Part shown: piece after piece, positions 25,678-34,944 of the stretch
Layout of the letters: the number at the start of each line of letters is the position of its first letter
How positions within the stretch are numbered: the first letter of the stretch is position 1
From: Cellulosimicrobium cellulans
GTDB taxonomy: Bacteria; Actinomycetota; Actinomycetes; Actinomycetales; Cellulomonadaceae
Length of the DNA: 64,000 nt
Assembly: GCF_006539945.1 (NCBI RefSeq)
Contig: NZ_BJNZ01000024.1
Location: forward strand, 1 to 64,000
Reading direction: 5' to 3'
Translations under genes and position numbers: made by a program
The notes under the pieces: generated by a model
Told to the model about the DNA's origin: nothing
Database searches by the model: none
The model's input: the letters and a program-made list of their open reading frames with translations, nothing else

Positions 25678-25920
25678 CGAAAGTGTCTCCTGAGGCGAGT
25701 CGCGGGTGGGATCCGCGCGGGGGATCCGGGGTGTCGGGGTGCCGTGCACCTGGGATCAGCCTAGTCTCCTCGCGAGGTTGTCACCGGATCGACGCGAGCC
25801 CGCAACCGCGGCGCAACAGGCGTGTGCCGCGCGCGTGCGACGGTCGGGACGGTGGCGGGCACGCGTGCGCACCGGCCCGGGCACCCGGGTCGCACGCCCG
25901 AGACGGACAGGAGCGAGGTC

Positions 25921-27624
25921 GTGACGGGCGGAGTTCAGGACGAGGCACGGCAGGTCATCACGGGCATCGGCGTGTGCCCCGGCACGGTCGTCGGGCCGGT
26001 GGTGCTCATGCCGGAGGCCATCGACGAGCCGGCACCCGGGCTGCGGATGGGCCCGCGCGAGGACCACGAGGCGCAGGCGCGGCGCGTCGACGCCGCGGCC
26101 GAGCAGGTCGCGGGCGACCTCCAGCGCGCCGCGGACGCCGCCGACGGCGACGCGCGCGACGTCCTCGAGGCGACGGCAGCCATGGCGGCCGATCCCACGC
26201 TGGCAGCCGACGCGCGACGCCGCGTGCTCGACGAGCACCTCGTGCCCGAGCGGGCGGTGTGGGAGGCCGCGGAGGAGGTCGTGCGGCAGTTCACCGAGCT
26301 CGGCGGGTACTTCGCCGAGCGCGCCCGCGACGTCGCGGACGTCCGCGACCGGCTCGTCGCGGCCCTCACCGGCCGTCCCGCGCCCGGGGTGCCCGAGCAC
26401 ACCGAGCCGTTCGTCCTCGTCGCGTACGACCTCGCACCGTCGGCCACGGCCGCGCTCGATCCCGCGCGCGTGCTGGCGATCGTCACGGACGGCGCCGGGC
26501 CGACGTCGCACACCGCGATCGTCGCGAACGCCAAGGGCATCCCCGCGGTCGTCGCGGCGACCGGGGCGAGCGCCGCGCTCGCGCCGGAGGACGTCGTCCT
26601 CGTCGACGGCGCCGCCGGCACCGTGGTCGTGCACCCGTCCGCGGAGCAGGTCGCCGCGGCGCGGGCGCGGTCGCAGCAGGTGCGTACGTTCGACGGCACC
26701 GGCCGCACGCGCGACGGGCACCGCGTGCAGCTCCTCGCGAACGTCGGCGACCCCGCGGGCGCCGCTCCCGCGGCCGCGGCGGGCGCGGAGGGCGTGGGGC
26801 TGTTCCGCTCCGAGTTCTGCTTCCTCGACCGCGAGCAGCCACCGACCGTCGAGGAACAGGTGACGGCCTACCGCACGGTGTTCCGCGAGTTCGGCGGTCG
26901 CAAGGTCGTCATCCGCACGCTCGACTCGGGGGCCGACAAGCCGCTGCACTTCCTCACCGTCGACGACGAGGAGAACCCCGCGCTCGGCGTGCGCGGGCTG
27001 CGCACCGCCGCGCGGTGGCCGGAGCTGCTCGAGCAGCAGCTCGACGCGATCGCGCAGGCGGCCGCGGCCGAGGAGGCCGAGGTGTGGGTCATGGCGCCGA
27101 TGGTCTCGACGGTGGGCGAGACCGAGTGGTTCGTCGAGCGCTGCCGCGCCCACGGACTCGACGTCGCGGGCGTCATGGTCGAGGTCCCGAGCGCGGCGCT
27201 GCTCGCGGGCCCGATCCTCGCGCGCGCCGCCTTCGCCTCGATCGGCACGAACGACCTCACGCAGTACACGATGGCCGCCGACCGTCTCCTGGGCTCGCTC
27301 GCCGAGCTGAGCGACCCGTGGCAGCCGGCGGTGCTGCGGCTCGTCGAGGCGACGTGCGCCGGCGGCGCGCAGCAGGGCCGGCCCGTGGGGGTGTGCGGAG
27401 AGGCGGCCTCGCAGCCCGTGCTGGCCGTCGTGCTCGTGGGCCTCGGGGTGTCGTCGCTGTCCATGACGGCACGGGCGATCCCCGACGTCGCCGCGCTCCT
27501 GCGCGAGGTGGACCTCGACGAGTGCCGACGGCTCGCGCGGCTCGCGGTCGAGGCCGAGAGCGCGGCCGAGGCCCGCGCCCTCGTCCGCGAGAACCTGCCG
27601 GTGCTCGCCGAGCTCGGCCTCTGA
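25921..27624 (+). CDS. ptsI: Phosphoenolpyruvate-protein phosphotransferase (PTS enzyme I)
   Basis: Enzyme I starts the PTS phosphate relay by taking phosphate from PEP and giving it to HPr. The 567-residue product has the phospho-His at His197 in GAGPTSHTAIVAN, the PEP-binding GVGLFRSEFCF, TLDSGADKPL, IGTNDLTQYTMAADR, and the C-terminal active cysteine in GVCGEAAS. Length and order are typical. The GTG at 25921 has AGGAG 9 nt upstream. No HPr gene is adjacent; the divergent neighbour is an EIIB domain, so a PTS locus seems dispersed. The downstream gap to the globin gene is 111 nt. Confidence 0.96.
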   Translation: MTGGVQDEARQVITGIGVCPGTVVGPVVLMPEAIDEPAPGLRMGPREDHEAQARRVDAAAEQVAGDLQRAADAADGDARDVLEATAAMAADPTLAADARRRVLDEHLVPERAVWEAAEEVVRQFTELGGYFAERARDVADVRDRLVAALTGRPAPGVPEHTEPFVLVAYDLAPSATAALDPARVLAIVTDGAGPTSHTAIVANAKGIPAVVAATGASAALAPEDVVLVDGAAGTVVVHPSAEQVAAARARSQQVRTFDGTGRTRDGHRVQLLANVGDPAGAAPAAAAGAEGVGLFRSEFCFLDREQPPTVEEQVTAYRTVFREFGGRKVVIRTLDSGADKPLHFLTVDDEENPALGVRGLRTAARWPELLEQQLDAIAQAAAAEEAEVWVMAPMVSTVGETEWFVERCRAHGLDVAGVMVEVPSAALLAGPILARAAFASIGTNDLTQYTMAADRLLGSLAELSDPWQPAVLRLVEATCAGGAQQGRPVGVCGEAASQPVLAVVLVGLGVSSLSMTARAIPDVAALLREVDLDECRRLARLAVEAESAAEARALVRENLPVLAELGL

Positions 27625-27735
27625 CGCGGACGGCGCGGCACCCGTCACGGCGAGCGCGGCACGCCCCGTGTGACGTGCGCCCCGGTCCCCCGCGCCGGGG
27701 CCGGACGGAACCGCGCCCGGTGCGATGATGGGCCG

Positions 27736-28212
27736 GTGACGACCGAGCCCACCCCCCGCCCGACGCTGCCCGTCGCCGGTCTGTCGAACGGCCCGGCGAC
27801 CGGAGCCGAGACCGACTCCGCGCCGGTGCGTCCGAGCCGCACGTTCTACGACGAGGTCGGCGGCCACGAGACGTTCGTCCGCCTCGTCGACGCGTTCTAC
27901 GCGGGCGTCGCCGACGACCCGGTCATGCGCCCGATGTACCCCGAGCAGGACCTCGGCCCGGCGCGCTGGCGCCTCACCGCGTTCCTCGAGCAGTACTGGG
28001 GCGGCCCGACGACGTACAGCGAGCAGCGCGGGCACCCGCGCCTGCGGATGCGGCACGCCCCGTTCAAGGTCAACCCCGAGGCGCGCGACCGCTGGCTCGC
28101 CCACATGCGTGCCGCCGTCGACACCCTCGACCTGCCGCCGATCCAGGAGGCGACGCTGTGGGACTATCTGGAGCGCGCGGCGCACTCGCTCCTCAACACC
28201 TTCGAGGACTGA
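27736..28212 (+). CDS. Truncated haemoglobin, group II (GlbO/trHbO-like)
   Basis: A 2-on-2 globin of 158 residues. After an ~35-residue variable N-terminus comes TFYDEVGGHETFVRLVDAFY, the proximal His in RLRMRHAPFKV, and the group-II Trp G8 in WLAHM with WDYLERAAHSLLNTFED at the end. GlbO-type proteins bind oxygen or NO and are linked to oxidative defence and respiration. The GTG at 27736 is preceded by GATGAT ending 6 nt upstream, suggesting a leaderless mRNA. tesB follows after 34 nt in the same direction. Confidence 0.93.
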   Translation: MTTEPTPRPTLPVAGLSNGPATGAETDSAPVRPSRTFYDEVGGHETFVRLVDAFYAGVADDPVMRPMYPEQDLGPARWRLTAFLEQYWGGPTTYSEQRGHPRLRMRHAPFKVNPEARDRWLAHMRAAVDTLDLPPIQEATLWDYLERAAHSLLNTFED

Positions 28213-28246
28213 CCGACCCGCCACCCGAGCGAAGGAGCCCCCACCC

Positions 28247-29197
28247 GTGACCCCCGAGCCCACGCCGCCGTCGACCTCCTCCCCCGGCCCGACGTCGGAC
28301 GCCGCCCCGCGCGAGCAGGTCCCCAACCCGCTGAACCACCTCCTCGACGTGCTGCGCCTCGAGCGAGTCGGTGACGGCGACGGGTCGGCCGCCGACCCCG
28401 AGCACTTCCGCGGCGAGAGCGTGCACCAGCCGACGGGCCGGGTCTACGGCGGCCAGGTGCTCGCGCAGGCCGTCCTGGCCGCGGGGCGCACCGTCCCCGA
28501 CGGTCGGCTCCCCCACTCGCTGCACGGCTACTTCCTGCGGCCCGGCGGTCTCGACGTGCCGATCGACTTCGCGGTCGAGCGGCTGCGCGACGGGCGCTCG
28601 TTCAGCGCACGCCGGACGCACGCGATCCAGCACGGCAAGCCGATCCTGTCGATGATCGCCTCGTTCCAGGAGGACCAGGGCGGCATCGAGCACTCGTCGC
28701 CGATGCCCGCCGCCCCCGCCCCGGAGGAGGTGCCGTCCGCGCTCGACGTGCTCGGCGGCATCGACCACCCGATCGCGCGCTTCTGGTCGCACCACTCGGC
28801 GTTCGAGCTGCGGCACGTGGGCGGGTCGCTCTACCTCGGCCCCGACCACGAGCCCAAGGACCACCAGATGGTGTGGATGCGGGCTCGCGGCGGCGTCGGG
28901 GACGACCAGCTGCTGCACCGCGCGCTCATGGCGTACGCGTGCGACCAGGTGATGCTCGAGCCGATCCTGCGCCAGTCGGGCACGAGCTGGGTGACGCCCG
29001 ACCTGTCGATCGCGAGCCTCGACCACGCGATGTGGTGGCACCGCGACGCGCGCGTCGACGAGTGGCTGCTCTACGTGCAGTCGGCGTCGAGCGCCCAGGG
29101 CGGCCGCGGGCTCGGCGCGGCGCGCGTGTTCGCGCAGGACGGGACGCTCGTCGCGTCCATCGCGCAGGAGGGCATGGTCCGCCTCCCGGCGCTGTGA
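28247..29197 (+). CDS. tesB: Acyl-CoA thioesterase II
   Basis: A double-hotdog thioesterase of 316 residues that hydrolyses medium/long acyl-CoA. The N-terminal hotdog has GRVYGGQVLAQAVLAA and SLHGYFLRPG; the C-terminal one contains the catalytic-type SIASLDHAMWWHRD and LYVQSASSAQGGRGLGAARVF with the conserved Asp and Gln residues of TesB. The GTG at 28247 follows GAAGGAG at 10 nt. It is probably expressed with the globin gene 34 nt upstream, a pairing also seen in related actinobacteria. The last codons form half of a terminator stem. Confidence 0.94.
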   Translation: MTPEPTPPSTSSPGPTSDAAPREQVPNPLNHLLDVLRLERVGDGDGSAADPEHFRGESVHQPTGRVYGGQVLAQAVLAAGRTVPDGRLPHSLHGYFLRPGGLDVPIDFAVERLRDGRSFSARRTHAIQHGKPILSMIASFQEDQGGIEHSSPMPAAPAPEEVPSALDVLGGIDHPIARFWSHHSAFELRHVGGSLYLGPDHEPKDHQMVWMRARGGVGDDQLLHRALMAYACDQVMLEPILRQSGTSWVTPDLSIASLDHAMWWHRDARVDEWLLYVQSASSAQGGRGLGAARVFAQDGTLVASIAQEGMVRLPAL

Positions 29198-29214
29198 GCG
29201 CCGGGAGGCGGACC
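29176..29214 (+). terminator. Terminator whose left arm is the 3' end of tesB
   Basis: A perfect 18-bp stem (29176-29193 with 29197-29214) with a 3-nt loop. The tesB stop codon (29195-29197) sits in the loop, so the last seven codons of tesB double as the terminator arm. Confidence 0.75.
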
Positions 29215-29224
29215 GCCCTCACCG

Positions 29225-29279
29225 CGGGTTCCGGCCGGGTTCCAGCCGGGTTCCGGCCGGGTGCCGGCCGGGTGTCAGC
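29225..29279. repeat. Five-copy 11-bp tandem repeat at the 3' end of the GH48 gene
   Basis: Five units of 11 bp (consensus CGGGTTCCGGC) run from 29225 to 29279; copy 5 overlaps the GH48 stop codon (29275-29277). Mutual variants are T/G at position 6 and G/A at 9. Confidence 0.8.
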
Positions 29280-31989
29280 CGCACGCGACCGTCGGTGACG
29301 ACGGCGGCGCTCCCGTGCCGATGAAGCCGAAAGACGTCGTCCCACCGGCGGCGAGCGTGCCGTTCCAGCCGACGTTCGTCGCGGTCAGGACGCTCCCGCT
29401 CACGCTCGTCGTCGCGTTCCAGGCCTGCGACAGGCCGCCGGGCGCGAGGTCGAGCGACACGGTCCAGCCCGAGACGCCGGACGCGCCGGCCGTGACCGTG
29501 ACCTCGCCCTGGTACCCGCCCTGCCACGACCCGGTGGTCCGGTAGGCCGCGGTGCAGGCCCCCGGCTCCGGGCCCGCGTCGTCCGCGAGCGTGGTCGCCT
29601 CGGCGGCGAGGGAGACGGGCGAGAGGTTCCCCGCCGCGTCGCGCGCCCGCACCGTGTACCGGTACGTGGTCTCGGGGTCGAGGTCCTCGTCGGTGTACGT
29701 CGTGCGCGCCGTGGACCCGACGACCACGCCGTCCCGCAGCACGTCGTAGGCCGCCACGCGGACGTCGTCGGTCGACGCCGTCCAGGACAGCGACGCCGTG
29801 GACGACGTGGTGCCGGTCACCGCGAGGCCGGCGGGCGTCGTCGGCGACTCGGTGTCCGGCTCGGTCGGGACGTCCTCGCCGAACAGCCGGTCGTAGTCGG
29901 CGAGCGCCGTCGCGACCGCCGTCTGGGCCCAGAACCGGTGGTAGGTGAACTCGGGCGCCGGTCCGCCGTCGAGGTGCGCCTGGACCTTCGCCCAGTCCGG
30001 GTCGTCGAGGTAGAACGAGCGGATGTCGAGGAACGAGACCCCCGGCTCGACGACGTCGCCGTTCGGCATGGTGCCCGTCCACCCGGCCGGCACGTACGTC
30101 CCGTTGCCCGTGGTCGAGGTCAGGACGTCGTCGAAGCGGGCGTAGTCCCCACGCGTCTCGGTCGTCGCGACGCCGATCGGGTCGCTGTTCTGCTCCCAGA
30201 TCGCGTCGAGCAGGTCCTTCGCGACCTGCTGCGCCGCGTCGTGCTGAGGTCCCTCGCCGCCGGCCGCGTAGTACATGAGCGAGCGGGCGAGGGCACCGGC
30301 GACGCCGACGTCCTGGCCGTAGCCCGTCACCTCGACGCTCAGTCCCGCGTTGTCGCCCGGGTCCTGGGGGTCCCAGTCGTCCGGCTGGCCGGACCACGCG
30401 AGGTTGGACGGGATCTGCCAGGAGTCGTCCGTCACCGTGACGTGGTCGATGACCCACGGCACCCACTTGTCGAGGATCGCCCCGGCGCGCTCGTCGCCCG
30501 TCTCCTCGTAGAGCTGCGCGATCCGCTCGACCCCCCAGCCCTGCATGCCCATCCACGAGTTGGACGGCGGGTCGTGGTAGACGGGCGCCTCGGTGTACGC
30601 CATGCCGTAGAACGTCGCGACGTCGTCGGGCCGGTCGGCGTAGTGGCCGTCCCACGAGTTCGTGCTGCCGCCCGCGATCCCGCCCTCGGGCGACTGGAGC
30701 CACTGGAAGAGCTCGATCTGGCGGTCGAGGCTCGTGCCCCAGTCGTCGCTCGCGGTGGGCGACGCCGGCCGGAGGGCGGGGTCGTTCGCGAGCGCCCAGG
30801 CCGCCATCGGGTTCTGGTACCCGAAGTGCGCGTGGCTCGACCCGATGCGCCAGGCCCACGGGCCGGACGTGTCGAGCGCGCCGCCCCACGCGTAGTACCA
30901 GGACAGGAGGTAGTGCGCGCTGCTCCGGCCCGACCCCGCGGCGCACGACGTGGACTCGCAGCCGGGCGTCTTGAAGTACTTGTCGAACAGCGCGTAGCGC
31001 AGGTAGTCGCCCATCTTCGAGGCCTTGCCGACCGTGTCGGCGACGGCCTCGGGCTGGCCCTGCTCGGTCGCGAACTTGTTCGCCCAGTAGGCCGCCTCGA
31101 CCGCGCGCGCGTCGGCGTCTGGCGCGTTGGTGTACTTCCACTGCTTCGCGTACGACGCGTCGCCCGTGAAGAGGTCGAGGTAGCCGTTCTCGCCGCCGTA
31201 GCTGAAGTCGTCGATCGACGGCTGGGGCACCGTCTCCCAGACGGACTCCTGCGGGCCACGCTGGAACGTGTTGATGTACGACGTGCCCTCGTGGTCGGGC
31301 CCGAGCAGCGTCGAGGAGCCCGGTGCGGCGCCGAAGCCGTACACGTTGTCGACGTCGGCGAGCCAGTGCATGCCGTAGACCTCGGGTGTGCCGTAGGCCG
31401 ACCGCAGCTCGGCCGCGATCGGGTCGGAACCGACGGAGACCGACGTGTCGAGCTGCGACGGGTACTGGCTCGGGTGGTTGAACTCCGGCGCGTACGTCGC
31501 GGGCTTGGCCGGGTTGTACGCCCCGTTGGTGGGCTGGTTCTCCGTGGTGGGGATCATGTACGCCTCGAGCGTGTCCCACGCGTGGTTGAACGGCTCCCAG
31601 TCGCCGGTCACCTGGCCGTACGACGTCTCGAGCCACAGCCAGAAGGAGTACGCCTCCGACGTCGTCTCGTGCCCGTAGTCCGGCGCCTCGACCATGAGCG
31701 TCTCGACCGCGTGGTACGGGATGCCCTGGGGCGAGAAGTACCCGTTCGCGGGGTCGTGGATCTTCGCGTACAGCTCCAGGAAGCGCTGCGTGTACTCGCC
31801 GTCGACGAGCGCCGCGGCCGCCTCCGCCGTCGTGGACCGGGGCGGGGCAGGGTCGGCGCTCGCCGGGGGGACGGTGGCGAGCGCCGTGAGCGCGACGCCG
31901 GCGGCGAGCGCCGCTGCCGTCGTGCGCCGGGCTCGCGCGTGCGGGGCGGCGGTGGGTGGTGGCGCTGCGCGCCGGGACGTGCGTGGCAT
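29275..31989 (-). CDS. Secreted GH48 cellulase (reducing-end exoglucanase) with FnIII and CBM2
   Basis: A 904-residue secreted cellobiohydrolase, the key processive exocellulase of cellulolytic bacteria. A long arginine-containing signal peptide ends about residue 45 (PPASA|DP). The GH48 catalytic domain covers about 55-690; HETTSEA holds the acid Glu, and AGGSTNSWDGHY and the YGMAYTEAPVYHDPPSNSW segment are family-typical. A fibronectin III domain (713-800) and a C-terminal CBM2 (810-904, ending TVACG) bind cellulose. The ATG at 31989 has AGGGAG upstream. A perfect palindrome CGAAACGTTTCG lies 117 nt upstream, inside the 3' end of the sensor gene, next to a TTGTGA / GAGAGT promoter-like pair. 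It probably works with the GH6 and GH9 enzymes here. Confidence 0.96.
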   Translation of the reverse strand: MPRTSRRAAPPPTAAPHARARRTTAAALAAGVALTALATVPPASADPAPPRSTTAEAAAALVDGEYTQRFLELYAKIHDPANGYFSPQGIPYHAVETLMVEAPDYGHETTSEAYSFWLWLETSYGQVTGDWEPFNHAWDTLEAYMIPTTENQPTNGAYNPAKPATYAPEFNHPSQYPSQLDTSVSVGSDPIAAELRSAYGTPEVYGMHWLADVDNVYGFGAAPGSSTLLGPDHEGTSYINTFQRGPQESVWETVPQPSIDDFSYGGENGYLDLFTGDASYAKQWKYTNAPDADARAVEAAYWANKFATEQGQPEAVADTVGKASKMGDYLRYALFDKYFKTPGCESTSCAAGSGRSSAHYLLSWYYAWGGALDTSGPWAWRIGSSHAHFGYQNPMAAWALANDPALRPASPTASDDWGTSLDRQIELFQWLQSPEGGIAGGSTNSWDGHYADRPDDVATFYGMAYTEAPVYHDPPSNSWMGMQGWGVERIAQLYEETGDERAGAILDKWVPWVIDHVTVTDDSWQIPSNLAWSGQPDDWDPQDPGDNAGLSVEVTGYGQDVGVAGALARSLMYYAAGGEGPQHDAAQQVAKDLLDAIWEQNSDPIGVATTETRGDYARFDDVLTSTTGNGTYVPAGWTGTMPNGDVVEPGVSFLDIRSFYLDDPDWAKVQAHLDGGPAPEFTYHRFWAQTAVATALADYDRLFGEDVPTEPDTESPTTPAGLAVTGTTSSTASLSWTASTDDVRVAAYDVLRDGVVVGSTARTTYTDEDLDPETTYRYTVRARDAAGNLSPVSLAAEATTLADDAGPEPGACTAAYRTTGSWQGGYQGEVTVTAGASGVSGWTVSLDLAPGGLSQAWNATTSVSGSVLTATNVGWNGTLAAGGTTSFGFIGTGAPPSSPTVACG

Positions 31990-32095
31990 CGTGCTCCCTC
32001 TCGTCGTCGAGCCCCGCGGCGGCGGTCGCGGGGGCGCCGTCGTCGGCTCCCCCACCCCCACGGGTCGATCGACTCTCGGCGGCTGCGACCGGCCG

Positions 32096-34885
32096 TCACA
32101 ACGCACGAAACGTTTCGGACGGCGCCGACCACGGCACGACGGCGCCGTGCGCGCGGGCCCGGCGCCGCGCGAGCGCGGCCCCGGCACGGCGCAGCACCTC
32201 GAGCGCGTCCGGTGCGTCGGTGACGTCGCCGAGGTGCTCGACGACGGCCGACCCGCACGCCCCCGCCGCGCGGACCGCGGCGTGGCGGGCCGCATCGTCG
32301 GAGACGCCGTCGAGGAGCACCACGAGGTCGGTCGGCGCCAGCACGCACAGCGAGCCGGCCGGACCCAGCGCGCCACGGAGGCGGTGGATCGTGGGGACGG
32401 TCGGCGGCACCTCCAGCCCGACGGCCAGGACGTGCGCGCCGTACCCCTCGACCCGCCCGCCGCGCCCGATCGCCTGCTCGAGCCGGTCCACGAACAGGGT
32501 GCGGTGCAAGACGCCCGAGTCGGGGTCGACGAGCGCCCGCGCGCGCAGCTCGCTGCGGAACCGCTCGACGTCGGACAGGACGGCGAGGGCGCCGACCATG
32601 CGGGCCGGGCGACCGCCGGCGTCGGGCACGGTCACCGCACGGCAGCGGACCCGCACGTGCTCGCCGTCCGCGCACCGCAGCCGGTGCTCGACGTCGAGCG
32701 GCTCGGTCGTCCCCGCGAGCTGCGCGGCGACGGCGGCGTGCACGGCCTGCACGTCGTCCGGGTGCACGCGGCCGAGCCACTCCTCGGGGTCGTCCCGGAG
32801 GTCGGCCACGTCGCAGCCCACGATGCGGGCCCACGCCGGCGACCAGCGCACGACGCCCGTCTCGACGTCCCAGTCCCACGTGCCGTCATGGGACGCGATG
32901 GACACGAGCGCGGCGCGCTCGGCCCCCGCCTCGACCTCGAGCGCGAGCTCGCGCACACGGTCGGCGGCGTCGGCGAGCGCGTGCTGCTGCTCCCTCAGCG
33001 AGCTGACCAGGGTCTCCCGGTCGAGCGCGACGGCGAGCATCGCCGCCCAGTGGTTGTACCGCTCGCGGGTGCTCGTCGTCCGCGTGTCCACGAGGCCGCC
33101 CACGACGAGGAAGCCCCAGTCGGAGCGGCCGAACGCGACGGGCGCGACGACCGTGAGCGACCGCGGGTCGAGGAGCTCGCGCGGTGGGAACTGCGCGGTC
33201 GGCAGGACCGTCCCCACGAGCCGCTCGACCGCCGTTCCCCCGCCGCGCACGCCGACGACCCGCAGCACGCGGCGGCCGGAGCCGTCGTCGGCGTCCTCCC
33301 ACAGCGCGAGGGCCGCCGTCCCGCCCACCCCGCGGGGGAGCCAGTCGAGGCGGCGCAGCCCTGCTTCGTCGCCGCGCAGGAGGCCGAGGTCGACCTCGTA
33401 GAGGTCCACCAGGTCCTGCTCGAGCCGTCCCGTGCGCGCGACGGTCCCGTGCGCGCACCCGCGCGCGACGGCGACGACCACCTCGGCCGCGGTCGCCCGG
33501 ACGGCCTCGGCGCGCACGGCGGCCGAGCTCGCCGGGGGGTCCCGGTGAGCGCCGCGCGACAGGACGGTCCGGCCGAGCTGGGACGCGCGCGCGCCCGGGC
33601 GTCGCCGCCGTACGTCGCGCACGAGCGCGGCGACCTCGGCCTCGAGCGCCGGCACGATCTGCTCGAGCGCCTCCTGCGACGGGCGCAGACCCGCGGTCCG
33701 GTCCGCGAGCGAGCGCAGCGCCGCGGCCGGGGGGACGGTGCCGGTCTCCGCGGCCCCCCGGAGCAGGTGCCGGAGCACGAGGAGCCACGCGTCGACCGGG
33801 GCGGGGCGCTGGCCGCCGTCCGGCGCGCGCCGACGCAGGACGCCCCGCGCGTCCGACCGGTCGAGGACGGGGGCGAAGACGACCCGGGCGACCTCGTCCA
33901 GGGGCCGGGCCGGGTCGACGGGCCTCGGCACGGCATCGGCACGGACGGCCGGGGCGCCGATGAGCTCGCCCTGCGTCCCCTCCAGGCACCCGCACGACTC
34001 GCGCCGGATGAGGGCCGCACGCCCCAGCCGGTTCTCCCGGCCCACGCTCTGACCGCGTGCCCGCGCGACGAGCAGCTCCGCCACCCGTTCGCCGACCTGG
34101 TCGTGCAGGGGGTCGACCGTCGACAGGCGGGGCCGCGAGCGCGCGCCCGAGTCGGCGTGGTCGAACCCCACCACCGCCTGCTCCGCGGGCAGCTCGATCC
34201 CGCTGGCCTGCAGGCCGCGCATGAAGCCGATCGCGTTGCGGTCGGTGGCGGCGAGCGTCGCCGTCGTCGGCAGTCCTCGGGAGGCGAGCCGCCGCGCGAC
34301 CACCTCGGCGCTCGCCTCCTGGTTGTCGCGCGTGCGGTAGACCCACGACGGCGACCACGCGAGGTCGTGCGCGGCCAGCGCCGCGCGGTAGGCGTCGTAG
34401 CGCTCGAGCGTGTCGCGCTGGTCGGTGTTGCCGACGAAGCCGATGCGCCGGTGGCCGTGCTCGACGAGATGGTCCACGGCGGCGCGCACGCCGCCCGCGT
34501 TGTCGGGCGAGACCGCGGGGGCGCGCAGCCCGTCGGCCCGCACCCCGAGGAGCACCAGGGGGATGCCCGAGGCGTCGAGCTCGCGCAGCTCGGCGTCCGC
34601 GAGCGCCGTCGTCATGACGACGAACCCGTCGAACGAGGAGCGCCCGAGCAGCGGCCGCCGACCCGGCGGGCCGGGGAACTCGTCCCGGTCGAGGTCGGGC
34701 GGGTACGTCTGGAGGGCGACCACCCGGTGCCCGTGCGCCCGCAGGACCCGGGCGATCCCCGCCAGGGACCGCCCGAAGTAGAAGCCTCCGACCACGGGGC
34801 ACAGCACACCGAACGTCAGGTGCTCCCCCGCCTGTCTCGGGCGCCTCGTCGCGTCCGTCGACATCCTTGTCACCGTCCCCGTCAC
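32096..34885 (-). CDS. Cytoplasmic sensor: LacI-type ligand-binding domain, PAS domain and degenerate GGDEF
   Basis: A 929-residue multidomain protein. Residues ~20-290 form a LacI/GalR-type sugar-binding fold (FGVLCPVVGGFYFGRSLAGI; GHRRIGFVGN; AVVGFDHADSG), but there is no N-terminal helix-turn-helix and no signal peptide, so it senses ligand in the cytoplasm without a visible DNA-binding domain. A long helical/GAF-like middle region follows, then a PAS domain (DGTWDWDVETGVVRWSPAW to about 760), then a GGDEF-like domain starting DPDSGVLHRTLFVDRLEQA whose active site reads APTDL (850-854) in place of GGDEF, so cyclase activity is unlikely. The start is uncertain: GTG 34885, with GTG 34873 or ATG 34864 possible. 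It is divergent from the LacI gene and precedes GH48, so a role in cellulose-sugar signalling is inferred. Confidence 0.82.
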   Translation of the reverse strand: MTGTVTRMSTDATRRPRQAGEHLTFGVLCPVVGGFYFGRSLAGIARVLRAHGHRVVALQTYPPDLDRDEFPGPPGRRPLLGRSSFDGFVVMTTALADAELRELDASGIPLVLLGVRADGLRAPAVSPDNAGGVRAAVDHLVEHGHRRIGFVGNTDQRDTLERYDAYRAALAAHDLAWSPSWVYRTRDNQEASAEVVARRLASRGLPTTATLAATDRNAIGFMRGLQASGIELPAEQAVVGFDHADSGARSRPRLSTVDPLHDQVGERVAELLVARARGQSVGRENRLGRAALIRRESCGCLEGTQGELIGAPAVRADAVPRPVDPARPLDEVARVVFAPVLDRSDARGVLRRRAPDGGQRPAPVDAWLLVLRHLLRGAAETGTVPPAAALRSLADRTAGLRPSQEALEQIVPALEAEVAALVRDVRRRRPGARASQLGRTVLSRGAHRDPPASSAAVRAEAVRATAAEVVVAVARGCAHGTVARTGRLEQDLVDLYEVDLGLLRGDEAGLRRLDWLPRGVGGTAALALWEDADDGSGRRVLRVVGVRGGGTAVERLVGTVLPTAQFPPRELLDPRSLTVVAPVAFGRSDWGFLVVGGLVDTRTTSTRERYNHWAAMLAVALDRETLVSSLREQQHALADAADRVRELALEVEAGAERAALVSIASHDGTWDWDVETGVVRWSPAWARIVGCDVADLRDDPEEWLGRVHPDDVQAVHAAVAAQLAGTTEPLDVEHRLRCADGEHVRVRCRAVTVPDAGGRPARMVGALAVLSDVERFRSELRARALVDPDSGVLHRTLFVDRLEQAIGRGGRVEGYGAHVLAVGLEVPPTVPTIHRLRGALGPAGSLCVLAPTDLVVLLDGVSDDAARHAAVRAAGACGSAVVEHLGDVTDAPDALEVLRRAGAALARRRARAHGAVVPWSAPSETFRAL
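32106..32117. promoter_or_regulatory. LacI-type operator upstream of GH48
   Basis: Perfect 12-bp palindrome CGAAACGTTTCG. It lies inside the last codons of the sensor gene and 4 nt before a TTGTGA -35-like element on the minus strand. The same core precedes the GH6 and GH9 genes. Confidence 0.65.
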
Positions 34886-34944
34886 GTCATCGTCACCGAG
34901 TCCTGATAGGCATCATGCACCCAAACCGGGCACAGTGTGGGAGC

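Noticed and set aside
25756-28326. An 856-codon minus-strand frame opposite ptsI and the globin
   Set aside because: Low-complexity Arg/Gly/Val-rich shadow; no conserved motif, and ptsI is clear.
32096-34885. Active diguanylate cyclase
   Set aside because: The GGDEF loop reads APTDL, so catalysis is not supported.
34886-34944. CebR/CelR operator TGGGAGCGCTCCCA in the divergent region between the sensor and LacI genes
   Set aside because: No such 14-bp palindrome is present here or upstream of the cellulases; the shared motif is AAACGTTT.
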